From assembly GCF_036030735.1 (NCBI RefSeq), contig NZ_CP107928.1:2542001-2606000 (forward strand): a stretch of 64,000 nt of DNA, written 5' to 3'. Below are positions 24,145-32,654 of this stretch, in pieces (the first letter of the stretch is position 1; every line of letters starts with the position of its first letter). The notes under the pieces are model-generated. The model was not told the origin of the DNA and did no database searches. It saw only the letters and a list, made by a program, of their open reading frames with translations. Position numbers and translations under genes: made by a program. This stretch comes from Streptomyces sp. NBC_00425 (GTDB taxonomy: Bacteria; Actinomycetota; Actinomycetes; Streptomycetales; Streptomycetaceae).

Positions 24145-25808
24145 CGGAAGTCCTCCTCGCGGTACTCGTCCGCCGAGCCGGCCGCCGTCGCCTCGCGCAG
24201 CTCGATGCGGCGGATCTTGCCGCTGACGGTCTTGGGCAGCGGCGCGAACTCCAGACGGCGGATCCGCTTGTAGGCGGCGAGCACCTCGCGGGAGTGCTCG
24301 AAGAGCACCTTCGCGGTGTCGGGGCCGGGCTCCCAGCCTTCGGCGAGGACGACGTACGCCTTGGGGACCGCGAGACGCAGCTCGTCCGGGGCGGGGACCA
24401 CGGCGGCCTCCGCCACCGCCGCGTGCTCCAGCAGCGCGCTCTCCAGCTCGAAGGGGCTGATCTTGTAGTCGGACGCCTTGAAGACGTCGTCGGAGCGTCC
24501 CACGTAGGTGAGGTAACCGTTCTCGTCGCGGCTTCCGACGTCCCCGGTGCGGTAGTAGCCGCCGGCCATCGCCTCGGCGGTGCGGTCGGCGTCTCCGTGG
24601 TAGCCGGTCATCAGGCCCACCGGCCGTTCGGACAGGTCGAGGGCGATCTCGCCCTCCGTCGCGCCCGGCGCGCCCGACACCGGGTCGAGCAGCTCCACCC
24701 GGTATCCGGGGGCGGGCCTGCCCATCGAGCCGGTCTTCAGTTCCTGGCCGGGGCTGTTGGCGATCTGCACGGCGGTCTCGGTCTGGCCGAAGCCGTCCCG
24801 CACGGTGACTCCCCAGGCGCGGCGGACCTGCTCGACGACCTCGGGGTTGAGGGGCTCGCCCGCGGCCACCGCCTCGCGGGGCGGGGTGCGCAGCTGGGTG
24901 AGGTCGGCCTGGATGAGCATCCGCCAGACGGTGGGCGGAGCGCAGAACGTGGTCACGCCCGCGCGGTCCATCTCCGCCATCAGCCGGGCCGGGGCGAAAC
25001 GCGTGTAATTGTGGATGAAAACGGTTGCTTCCGCGTTCCACGGTGCGAAGAGATTGGACCACGCGTGCTTGGCCCAGCCGGGCGAGGAGATGTTGAGGTG
25101 GACGTCACCGGGCCGCAGCCCGATCCAGTACATCGTCGACAGGTGGCCGACCGGGTACGAGGTGTGGGTGTGCTCCACGAGCTTGGGCCGGGCGGTCGTG
25201 CCGGAGGTGAAGTAGAGCATCAGCGGGTCGTCGGCGAGGGTCGGGCCGTCCGGCGTGAAACCGGCCGGGGCGTCGTACGCCTCCTCGTACCGCTGCCAGC
25301 CCTCGGGCGCGCCGCCGACCGCGATACGGGTGTAGGCGCCGGGGACCTCGTCGAACTTGACGGCGTCCGCGGACCGGGTGACGACGTGCCTGACCCGGCC
25401 GCGTTCCACACGGTCGGCCAGGTCGGCGGGGCCGAGCAGCGGCGTCGCCGGGATGACGACGGCGCGCAGTTTCATGGCGGCCAGCGCCGTCTCCCAGAGT
25501 TCGGCCTGGTTGCCGAGCATGACGAGGATGCGGTCCTCGGCGACCACACCGCGGTCGCGCAGCCAGTTCGCGATCCGGTCGGAGCGCTCCGACAGCTCGG
25601 CGAAGGTGCGGCGCGTTTCGGAACCGTCTTCCTCCACGATGTGCAGGGCGGTGCGCTCGTTGCCGACGGCGATGGCGTCGAACCAGTCGAGGGCCCAGTT
25701 GAACCGTTCGGGGCGGGGCCACTCGAAACGCTCGTAAGCGGTTGTGTAGTCCTCGCGGTGTTCCAGCAGGAAGTCGCGGGCTCTGCGGAAGAGCTCCGTC
25801 GCCGTCAT
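24141..25808 (-). CDS. medium-chain acyl-CoA synthetase (AMP-binding)
   Basis: 555 residues. MTATELFRRARDFLLEHRED at the N-terminus is typical of the ACSM-like/benzoate-CoA ligase branch. The core motifs are YFTSGTTARPKLVEHTHTSY, DGFGQTETAVQ, YYRTGDVGSRDENGYL and TVSGKIRRIELRE with the catalytic Lys. It is coupled by GTGA to the second ligase at 22330, so two acyl activations of different specificity run on one transcript. It is divergent from a GAF-LuxR regulator at 25933, the likely controller. Confidence 0.92.
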   Translation of the reverse strand: MTATELFRRARDFLLEHREDYTTAYERFEWPRPERFNWALDWFDAIAVGNERTALHIVEEDGSETRRTFAELSERSDRIANWLRDRGVVAEDRILVMLGNQAELWETALAAMKLRAVVIPATPLLGPADLADRVERGRVRHVVTRSADAVKFDEVPGAYTRIAVGGAPEGWQRYEEAYDAPAGFTPDGPTLADDPLMLYFTSGTTARPKLVEHTHTSYPVGHLSTMYWIGLRPGDVHLNISSPGWAKHAWSNLFAPWNAEATVFIHNYTRFAPARLMAEMDRAGVTTFCAPPTVWRMLIQADLTQLRTPPREAVAAGEPLNPEVVEQVRRAWGVTVRDGFGQTETAVQIANSPGQELKTGSMGRPAPGYRVELLDPVSGAPGATEGEIALDLSERPVGLMTGYHGDADRTAEAMAGGYYRTGDVGSRDENGYLTYVGRSDDVFKASDYKISPFELESALLEHAAVAEAAVVPAPDELRLAVPKAYVVLAEGWEPGPDTAKVLFEHSREVLAAYKRIRRLEFAPLPKTVSGKIRRIELREATAAGSADEYREEDFR

Positions 25809-25932
25809 CTGTGTCCTCCTCGGTGCCGGACCATTGCCGGGCGGCTCTCCGACATCGTGTAATCCGTGATGCAGGTCTCACTACCCCCGAACGGGGGTGT
25901 GCGGCACCACGCCGCGCGGAAAGGGCGAGAAC

Positions 25933-26796
25933 GTGGCAGCAGACGCAGCCGGAACGGTGGAGATTCACGGTGCGCTGGTGCGGCTGCGCCGGGAGACCGG
26001 GCTGCCGGTCGCCTTCGGCGGTCTGGTGGAACCCGGACGGCAGCGGATGCGGATCAGCGAGTTCAGCGGCGCGGCCGGTCTCGCGCTGCGCGGGCTGGCC
26101 GTCACGGCGGGCAACGGGCTCGGCGGCAGGGCGGTCGCGCTGGCCCGGCCGTGCGCGGTGACCGACTACTCGCTCTCCCGGCAGATCAGTCACGAGTACG
26201 ACGCGGCCGTCGCCGAGGAGGGGCTGCGTTCGGTGCTGGCGATCCCGGTGGTGGTCCGGCGTCGGGTGCGCGGGGTGCTGTACGGGGCACTGCGCACGGC
26301 GCAGCCGCTCGGCGACCGCACGCTGACCGCGGCGGCGCAGGCGGCACGGGACGTGGAGCAGGCGCTGGTCGTCGCGGACGAGGTGCGGGGGCTGCTGACG
26401 GCGGCCGGGCGGGGCGTCGTCCCGGGCGAGGGGGCCGCCGCGGGCCCGGGCGGGGCGGCCGGCTGGGAGCAGGTGCGCGAGGCGCACGCGGCGCTGCGGG
26501 CCCTGGCCCCGCGGATCACCGACCCCACGCTGCGCGCCGACCTCCTCGACGCCTGCGGGCTGCTGGCCCCGGGGGCGCCGCAGGAGCCGGCGGGGCAGCC
26601 GGTCGTCCTGGCCCCGCGTGAGCTGGACGTGCTGGCGTGCGTGGCGGCGGGGGCGACGAACGGGGCGACCGCCGAGCGGCTCGGGCTGCGGGTGGAGACG
26701 GTCAAGGGCTACCTGAGATCGGCGATGCGCAGACTGGGCGCGCACACCCGGGGAGAGGCGGTGGTCGCGGCCCGCAGGGCGGGTCTGCTGCCGTAG
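25933..26796 (+). CDS. GAF-domain LuxR-type transcriptional regulator
   Basis: 287 residues from GTG 25933, with AAGGGCGAG upstream. Residues 5-150 form a GAF-like sensor (LPVAFGGLVEPGRQRMRI, VLAIPVVVRRRVRGVLYGA). A Gly/Ala-rich hinge follows, and residues 220-287 are a LuxR HTH (LAPRELDVLACVAAGATN, LGLRVETVKGYLRSAMRRLG). Members of this type commonly sit opposite acyl-CoA ligase genes and are thought to sense acyl or aromatic acids. The two ligases start 124 bp away on the other strand. Confidence 0.9.
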   Translation: MAADAAGTVEIHGALVRLRRETGLPVAFGGLVEPGRQRMRISEFSGAAGLALRGLAVTAGNGLGGRAVALARPCAVTDYSLSRQISHEYDAAVAEEGLRSVLAIPVVVRRRVRGVLYGALRTAQPLGDRTLTAAAQAARDVEQALVVADEVRGLLTAAGRGVVPGEGAAAGPGGAAGWEQVREAHAALRALAPRITDPTLRADLLDACGLLAPGAPQEPAGQPVVLAPRELDVLACVAAGATNGATAERLGLRVETVKGYLRSAMRRLGAHTRGEAVVAARRAGLLP

Positions 26797-27003
26797 CGCG
26801 AGCGGCCGCCGCGCTCCTCGGCCGGGGCGCGGGAGACGTCCGGGCGCGGCGGTCGGAGCACGGCGGAGGCAGCGATCACATCCGGCCAAGGAGGCCCCTC
26901 ACGACACGGAACCATTCACTCACCGTTGCGATGAATTTCCCTATGCGTCACGTTGTTATATCCCTCACCACGATCCGCCTCCGAATTTCAAAGAGTCGTT
27001 GCC

Positions 27004-27009
27004 TAGAAT
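27004..27009 (+). promoter_or_regulatory. probable -10 (TAGAAT) of the LAL regulator
   Basis: TAGAAT lies 31 bp before the GTG at 27041 in an unusually AT-rich patch (26925-27010). No convincing -35 accompanies it; TTGTTATATC at 26953 may belong to a second promoter. The rest of the 244-bp gap has nothing recognisable. Confidence 0.4.
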
Positions 27010-27040
27010 TTGGCCCGGACACGACACTCGGAGGGGAGCG

Positions 27041-29857
27041 GTGACCGTGCGACGGGACTTCAAGGAGCCTGCCAGATGCCGCCCCGACCTGGTCATCGGC
27101 AGGGAGGAGCTGGTCACGGCCGCCCGTGACCAGCTGACGCGCGGCGGCAGTGTGCTGCTGCACGGCCCGGCCGGAATAGGAAAGTCGACCGTGCTGCGGG
27201 CATTGGCCGCGGATTACGGCGAGGCGGCGCGCACCGTGCTGCGCTGCTCGGCGACCGAGTCCGAATCCCACCTCCCCTTCCTGGCCCTGGCGGACCTCTT
27301 CGGCCTCGTCCTGGACGAGATCTCGGACAAGTTGCCCGCCGCGCAGCGCACCGCCCTGGAGTCGGCGCTCACCGGCCGCGGCGAGTCGACGCTGCAGCGC
27401 GACGGACTCGCCCTGCGGCTGGCCGTCCTGTCCGCGCTGCGCGTCCTCGCCGCCGCGGGCCCCGTGCTGCTCGTCGCCGACGACCTGCAGTGGCTGGACT
27501 CGGCCAGCGCCGAGCTCCTCGGCTTCGCCGCCCGCCGGCTCGGCGACACCCCCGTCCAGCTGCTGTGCGCGGTGCGCACGGAGGGACAGGAGTACGACCG
27601 GCATCTACGCGCGTCCCCGCCCGACACCCTCGCCGTCCGCCTCAACCCGCTCTCCCGCAACCAGGTCTCCGCGCTGCTCGACCACCGCGGCTACACCGAC
27701 CTGCCCCGCTCCACGGTCCGGGAGATCCACCGCACCAGCGGCGGCAACCCCCTGTTCGCGCTGGAACTCGGCCGCGCCCTCGGCGAGAACCCGACGCCGC
27801 CCCGCCCGGGCGAGCCGCTGCCGGTGCCGACCTCGCTGCGCGCTCTGGTCCTCAGCCGCCTGGACATGCTCTCGGACGAGGCCCGGCGCACCCTGCTGGT
27901 GGCCAGCGCCGGCGCCCGCCCCACGCTGGCCCTGCTGCACGCGGCCGGCCGGGAGAACGCCGAGGCGGAGACCGCGCAGGCGGCGGCCCTCGGACTGCTG
28001 GCGACCGAGCCCGAGGGCCCGGCCGTCCGGTTCGCGCATCCGCTGATCTCCGCCGCGCTGTACGCGGAGGCGCCCGCTCAGGAACGCCGGGCCGCGCACG
28101 CCGCGCTGTCCACCGCCGCCTCCGACCCGATCGAGCGGGCCCGCAACCTCGCCATGGCCACCACCGGAACCGACCCGGAGGTCGCCGCCCGGCTGGCCGA
28201 GGCCGCGGCCCTGGCCCGCGACCGGGGCGCGCCGTCGGTGGCCGCCTCGCTCGGACTGCTCGCCGCCCGGCACACCCCGCCGGACGGCACGCCCGGCCCG
28301 GACGAACACCGGCTGTGCGCCGCCGAGGACGCCATCACCGCCGGCGAGGTGGACCTGGCGCGGGACATCGCGCGCGAGGTGCTGACCCGGGCGACCGTGC
28401 CCGCCGACCGGATCCGTGCCTGGGAGGTCGTCATCGAGGCGGCCGGGCAGGCCCTCGGCGACGTCGACGCCGTCTTCCCGCAGGCCCTCGCCGACGCCGG
28501 CGACGACCCCCGGCTGCTCGCCCTGGTCCACTACCACCTCGCCTGGCGCAAGCTGATCGTCGAGGGCGACTTCTCCGAGGCCCGGCAGGAGGCCGCGCAC
28601 GCGGCGGAGCTGGCGGCGCGCGGCGGCGACCGGCGCACCGAGCTGATGGCGCTGTCGTTCCAGTCGTCCACCGAGACCCTGATGGGCCATCCGAACGCCC
28701 CGGCGACGATCAAGCAGGCCATGAGGGAGCCTCAGGACCCCTACGTGGCCTGCCACCACAACGGCGTCGGCGCGGCGAGGTTCCGCTGGCTGATGATGAG
28801 CGACCAGCTGCCCGAGGCCCGGTCGACCATCACGGCGCTGCTGCGCGAGGTCCGGCGGCGCGGCATGGTCGAGAGCGAGGTGCACTTCCAGCGTTTCCTC
28901 GCCGAGACCGAGCTGCGTTCCGGGCACTGCGGACGGGCCCTCGACCTGGCCCGCGAAAGCCTCAGGCTGGCCCGTGACTCGGGCATCGGCCTCGGCGCCT
29001 CCGCGATGCTGGCCTCCCTCGCCGAGGCCTCGGGCGGCGACGTCGGACAGGCGCTGGCGCTGGCGCGGGAGGCTGCGGGGCGTGCCGACGAGGACGGCGA
29101 CCAGATGTACCTCTCGCGCGCCCTGGCCGCGCTGGGCCACGCCCAGTTCGTGGCCGGCGACGCGGCGGGCGCGGTCGGCTCGCTGCGCCGGGTGCGCGAG
29201 CTGGAGCAGGGCCTGGGCATCACCGACCCGGCGCGCGGCCGCTGGCAGGGCGACCTGGCCGAGGCGCTGGTCCGGGTCGGGGAGCCGGGCGAGGCGCAGG
29301 ACGTCATCGCCGTGACGCGTGAACACGCGCTGCGGCTGAACCGGGAGAGCGTGCTGGCCGTGCTGGACCGGGCGGAGGCCCTCGTGCGGGCGGCGCTCGG
29401 CGACCACGAGGGGGCGCTGTCCCGGCTGACGTCCGTTCAGGACCGGCTCGCCAAGCTCGGCTACGGGCTGGAGGAGGCGCGGGCGGCGTTCGCGCTGGCC
29501 CGGCTGCGCACCGGGCGGCCCGGGCCGACGTCGTACGACGAGGCGGCACGGCTGTTCCGGCGGTGCCGGGCGCTGCCCTGGCTGCGCCAGGTCGACGAAG
29601 CCGCCGCCCGGGGCGCGGGCGAGCCGTCCTCCGTCACCGCGCAGACCCCGCCCTCCGACGCGCTGGCCGGACTGGCCGCGATGGAGCGTCAGGTCGCGGC
29701 CCTCGTCATGGAGGGGGCGACCAACCGGGAGATCGCCGCGCGGCTGTTCATCAGCGTGAAGACGGTCGAGGCGACCCTGACCCGGGTCTACCGCAAGCTG
29801 GGGATCCGCTCGCGGGTGGACATCGTCCGGTTGGCGGCGGGGCGTCACGCGAAGTGA
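27041..29857 (+). CDS. LAL-family (large ATP-binding LuxR) transcriptional regulator
   Basis: 938 residues from GTG 27041 (GAGGGG upstream; a second GTG two codons later is possible). Walker A is GPAGIGKST at 42-50 and Walker B is LLVADDLQWLD near 140. A long helical TPR-like centre follows, and the LuxR helix-turn-helix (ATNREIAARLFISVKTVEATLTRVYRKLG) ends the protein. LAL proteins are ATP-dependent activators that integrate a small-molecule signal. The next gene, 260 bp on, is a secreted trypsin with a palindrome at its promoter, the nearest candidate target. Confidence 0.92.
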   Translation: MTVRRDFKEPARCRPDLVIGREELVTAARDQLTRGGSVLLHGPAGIGKSTVLRALAADYGEAARTVLRCSATESESHLPFLALADLFGLVLDEISDKLPAAQRTALESALTGRGESTLQRDGLALRLAVLSALRVLAAAGPVLLVADDLQWLDSASAELLGFAARRLGDTPVQLLCAVRTEGQEYDRHLRASPPDTLAVRLNPLSRNQVSALLDHRGYTDLPRSTVREIHRTSGGNPLFALELGRALGENPTPPRPGEPLPVPTSLRALVLSRLDMLSDEARRTLLVASAGARPTLALLHAAGRENAEAETAQAAALGLLATEPEGPAVRFAHPLISAALYAEAPAQERRAAHAALSTAASDPIERARNLAMATTGTDPEVAARLAEAAALARDRGAPSVAASLGLLAARHTPPDGTPGPDEHRLCAAEDAITAGEVDLARDIAREVLTRATVPADRIRAWEVVIEAAGQALGDVDAVFPQALADAGDDPRLLALVHYHLAWRKLIVEGDFSEARQEAAHAAELAARGGDRRTELMALSFQSSTETLMGHPNAPATIKQAMREPQDPYVACHHNGVGAARFRWLMMSDQLPEARSTITALLREVRRRGMVESEVHFQRFLAETELRSGHCGRALDLARESLRLARDSGIGLGASAMLASLAEASGGDVGQALALAREAAGRADEDGDQMYLSRALAALGHAQFVAGDAAGAVGSLRRVRELEQGLGITDPARGRWQGDLAEALVRVGEPGEAQDVIAVTREHALRLNRESVLAVLDRAEALVRAALGDHEGALSRLTSVQDRLAKLGYGLEEARAAFALARLRTGRPGPTSYDEAARLFRRCRALPWLRQVDEAAARGAGEPSSVTAQTPPSDALAGLAAMERQVAALVMEGATNREIAARLFISVKTVEATLTRVYRKLGIRSRVDIVRLAAGRHAK

Positions 29858-29962
29858 GGATCGCGCGGGTTAACTGCCCCTCGGGGGCGACCCGCGCGCA
29901 GGACGTCCCCCGGAGCGAGGGTGCTGCGGCGGCGCTGCCGGACCGAGGGTTTTCCCTGCCCC

Positions 29963-30015
29963 AACTCCCTTAGGGGGTTCCCTCATTGGGGACTACGGGC
30001 ACCGGGTCCTAGCGT
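29963..30015 (+). promoter_or_regulatory. trypsin promoter with upstream inverted repeat
   Basis: TTGGGG (29986-29991), 18 bp, then TAGCGT (30010-30015) make a plausible promoter 104 bp before the trypsin start. Directly upstream is AACTCCC-TTA-GGGGGTT (29963-29979), an inverted repeat with one mismatch, placed where an activator such as the LAL protein would bind. Confidence 0.5.
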
Positions 30016-30118
30016 AAGGGACGTGCCGCTCGCCCGGGCACACGGGGGTCGGTCCCGCGACCCCCGTGCACACCCCACACCCGCGCGACCCCCCACCGGC
30101 AACCCCTCGAGGAGTTCC

Positions 30119-30910
30119 ATGTTCGGGCTCAACCGCGTGAAGAGAACCGCCGCCGTCGTCGCGGCGACCGCCGCCACGGCGGCGACCGTACTGCTCGGCG
30201 CCCCCACCGCCGTCGCAGCCCCGCAGCCGATCGTCGGCGGCACGACGACCACGACCACGGCGTATCCGTTCATGATGCAGATCACGGACGCCTCGCAGAA
30301 CCAGTTCTGCGGCGGCACCCTCGTCTCGGCCACCAAGGTGGTCACCGCCGCGCACTGCATGGTCGGCGAGACCACGAGCAGCGTGCGCGTCGTCGGCGGC
30401 CGCACCTACCTGAACGGCACCAACGGCACGGTCAGCCGGGTGAGCAAGATCTGGATCAACCCGGGCTACACGGACGCCACCAACGGCGACGACGTGGCCG
30501 TCCTGACCCTGTCGACGTCGATGCCGTACACCAAGGCGTCATACGTCTCCTCGTCCCAGACCGGGGTGTACGCGGCCGGCACCACCGCCCGCATCATCGG
30601 CTGGGGCACCACCTCGGAGAACGGCAGCTCCTCCAACCAGCTGCGGACCGCGACCGTCCCGATCGTGTCCGACTCCAGCTGCAAGAGCTCCTACGGTTCG
30701 GACTTCGTCCAGACCGACATGGTTTGCGCCGGATACACCACCGGCGGCACAGACACCTGCCAGGGCGACAGCGGCGGTCCCCTGCTCATCGGGGGCGTCC
30801 TGGCAGGCATCACTTCTTGGGGCGAGGGCTGCGCGGAAGCCGGTTACCCGGGTGTGTACACCCGGCTGACCACCTTCTCCAGCCTGGTGACCGCACAGGT
30901 CAACTCGTAG
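30119..30910 (+). CDS. secreted trypsin-like serine protease
   Basis: 263 residues from ATG 30119, with GAGGAG upstream. A signal peptide ends near TAVAA, a few-residue propeptide follows, and the mature enzyme starts IVGG. The catalytic triad is visible: TAAHC, NGDDVAVLTL, and GDSGGP. Asp six residues before the catalytic Ser (DTCQGDS) is the S1 residue for Arg/Lys specificity. Six Cys fit three disulfides. It belongs to the S1A group of Streptomyces trypsins. A LAL regulator precedes it in the same direction. Confidence 0.96.
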   Translation: MFGLNRVKRTAAVVAATAATAATVLLGAPTAVAAPQPIVGGTTTTTTAYPFMMQITDASQNQFCGGTLVSATKVVTAAHCMVGETTSSVRVVGGRTYLNGTNGTVSRVSKIWINPGYTDATNGDDVAVLTLSTSMPYTKASYVSSSQTGVYAAGTTARIIGWGTTSENGSSSNQLRTATVPIVSDSSCKSSYGSDFVQTDMVCAGYTTGGTDTCQGDSGGPLLIGGVLAGITSWGEGCAEAGYPGVYTRLTTFSSLVTAQVNS

Positions 30911-30959
30911 TCACCGGGTAGCCCCCGAGAAACTCCTGAGCATCCCTCAGGGAACGACC

Positions 30960-31002
30960 AGGGGGCGCTGCGAGCCTCCACGAGCGGCCCGCAGCGCCCC
31001 CT
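30960..31002 (+). terminator. stem-loop after the trypsin gene
   Basis: A 13-bp perfect stem (30960-30972 with 30990-31002) and a 17-base loop begin 50 bp after the stop. Confidence 0.75.
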
Positions 31003-31143
31003 GTCCAACCGTCCACGCCCCCACCGGTCACCGGTGGGGGCGTTCCGCGATTGTCGCCGTTGCGGCTGTTGCGACTGTTTCGCGGCTGCGGCTTTCCTGC
31101 GGTTTCCGCGGTTGCGGCTGTTTCTGCGTCTTCTGCCCGTTTC

Positions 31144-31305
31144 TGCCGTTGCCGCCGTTGCCGGCCTTGCCGGCGTTACCCGCGTTACCGGCGTGACCGG
31201 CGTTACCGGCGTTACCGGCGTGACCGGCGTTACCCGCGATACCCGCGATACCCGCGATACCCGCACTACCCGCACTACCCGCACTACCCGCACTACCCGC
31301 ACTAC
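31144..31305. repeat. 9-bp tandem array, 18 units
   Basis: Eighteen contiguous 9-bp units grade from GCCGTTGCC through GGCGTTACC and CGCGATACC (three copies) to CGCACTACC (five copies). The array stops 5 bp short of the stop codon of the leftward glycosylase gene. Block-wise identical neighbours indicate recent slippage or unequal exchange. There are no spacers, so it is not a CRISPR. Confidence 0.9.
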
Positions 31306-31310
31306 CCGCG

Positions 31311-32420
31311 TCAGGGTCGGAGGACCGTTCCGAAACGGATGTCGTGGGCCTCCCCGGGGTGCATCACGGCCAGCATGCGCTCGGCCTCGGCGAGCACGTC
31401 CCGTTTCTGCGCGCCGGTGAGGCGATCGAACGGCTCGACGACCAGGGCGTCCCGCTCCAGTCTCCACACTCCCGCCAGGAAGCCGTCGACCAGGAGAGTG
31501 CAGTACGCCTGGTTGCCCTGCCAGGAACGCCCCCAGTGCTCGGGCGGGACGACGCGGCCGCGCTCGGCGTGGGAGAGGAGGAGGTTGTCGAACTCGGGAA
31601 GGAACCGCGGCGGGGCCGGGGTTGCGGGGTCGGGGCGCGGAGCGTCGGGCAGGTCGAACAGTTCGACGCCGTGCTCGTCCCGGAAGGTGGACAGCTGCGG
31701 GCGCAGACGTTCGAAGGCCTCGCGCAGCCGGGTCAGGCCGGCCCACGTCTGCATGTCCTTGACGCAGGCCGGGCCGAAGGCCGCCAGATAGCGCAGGACG
31801 ACGGCGTCCACGGCGGGCGCCGGCTGTGCGGGGCGGCCGAGCCAGTGCTCGGCGGTGGTGAGGGCGACCTGTCCGCTCCGGCCCCACAACCCGCGCGGAG
31901 TGACCTGGACCAGGGGCAGCCGGCAGCGGGCGGCCACGGCGAGGGACTGCGGGTCGGCGTCCGGCCACTCCTTGGTGAGCGCCTCGCGCAGTTGCCCCAT
32001 GGTGCGCGGCTCGTCCTCGACCAGGTCGCGGGCGAGGACGGCGAGCCGGTCGAGGTCGACCCCGACGAGCCCCTTGCGGAAGTTCGTCAGCTCCCGGTCA
32101 CGGGCGGGCTGGACGAGCGGCCGGAGGGTCAGGCAGTCGTCCGCGGTGTGGGTGTGGATGGTGGAGCGCATGGTGACGATGCGGACGACCTCTCGGTCGG
32201 CCATCAGCGCCGACAGGTGCTCCGGGGCGAAACCGTCGAGGCGGGCGGCGAGCGCGTAGTACGGCGGCTTGACGTTCTGCGCCTGCAGTCCGAGCAGATG
32301 CTCCACCGCGGCCTGGGCGGACAACTCGGCCGGGCTCAGCAGCAGTTGCCGGGCGAGGGTGGCGCGGTTGAGTGACCGGGCGTCGAGCACGGGGCCCGCC
32401 GGGGACGTCGTCTTCGTCAT
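31311..32420 (-). CDS. AlkZ/YcaQ-like DNA glycosylase (HTH_42, winged-helix)
   Basis: 369 residues. The family's QxQ catalytic motif is present as LLGLQAQN at about 43-50, followed by VRIVTMRSTIHTHT and later LPEFDNLLLSHAER, typical of winged-helix HTH_42 glycosylases. Characterised members (E. coli YcaQ, Streptomyces AlkZ) unhook interstrand DNA crosslinks or remove bulky N7 adducts. In Streptomyces such genes can serve self-resistance to a genotoxin, but no biosynthetic cluster is nearby, so a housekeeping repair role is likelier. The 9-bp array begins just past its stop. Confidence 0.87.
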   Translation of the reverse strand: MTKTTSPAGPVLDARSLNRATLARQLLLSPAELSAQAAVEHLLGLQAQNVKPPYYALAARLDGFAPEHLSALMADREVVRIVTMRSTIHTHTADDCLTLRPLVQPARDRELTNFRKGLVGVDLDRLAVLARDLVEDEPRTMGQLREALTKEWPDADPQSLAVAARCRLPLVQVTPRGLWGRSGQVALTTAEHWLGRPAQPAPAVDAVVLRYLAAFGPACVKDMQTWAGLTRLREAFERLRPQLSTFRDEHGVELFDLPDAPRPDPATPAPPRFLPEFDNLLLSHAERGRVVPPEHWGRSWQGNQAYCTLLVDGFLAGVWRLERDALVVEPFDRLTGAQKRDVLAEAERMLAVMHPGEAHDIRFGTVLRP

Positions 32421-32473
32421 ACGAGCAAGCTAGCCGGACTCGCGGACAGCCCCTGTCCGCAACGCGACGGGCC

Positions 32474-32518
32474 GAGGCGGAGCGAGGCGAGGCGGAGCGA
32501 GGCGAGGCGGAGCGAGGC
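32474..32518. repeat. 15-bp tandem repeat, three perfect units
   Basis: GAGGCGGAGCGAGGC is repeated three times without change, 54 bp upstream of the glycosylase start. It could affect that promoter's spacing. Confidence 0.85.
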
Positions 32519-32654
32519 AGCCTCGGCATCGCCATCGGGCTCACCCTGTCAGCGCAATCCTTGCGCCCGGCGGTCCCGTGCCCGGCATGACCGGTGCGCC
32601 GACCATGCCGGGTTCGCGAGGCCGTCGGCGTTCGTCCGTGACGGCCGGGCCCGG

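Noticed and set aside
31144..31305. Possible CRISPR array
   Set aside because: The units are contiguous 9-mers with no spacers and no cas genes are present.
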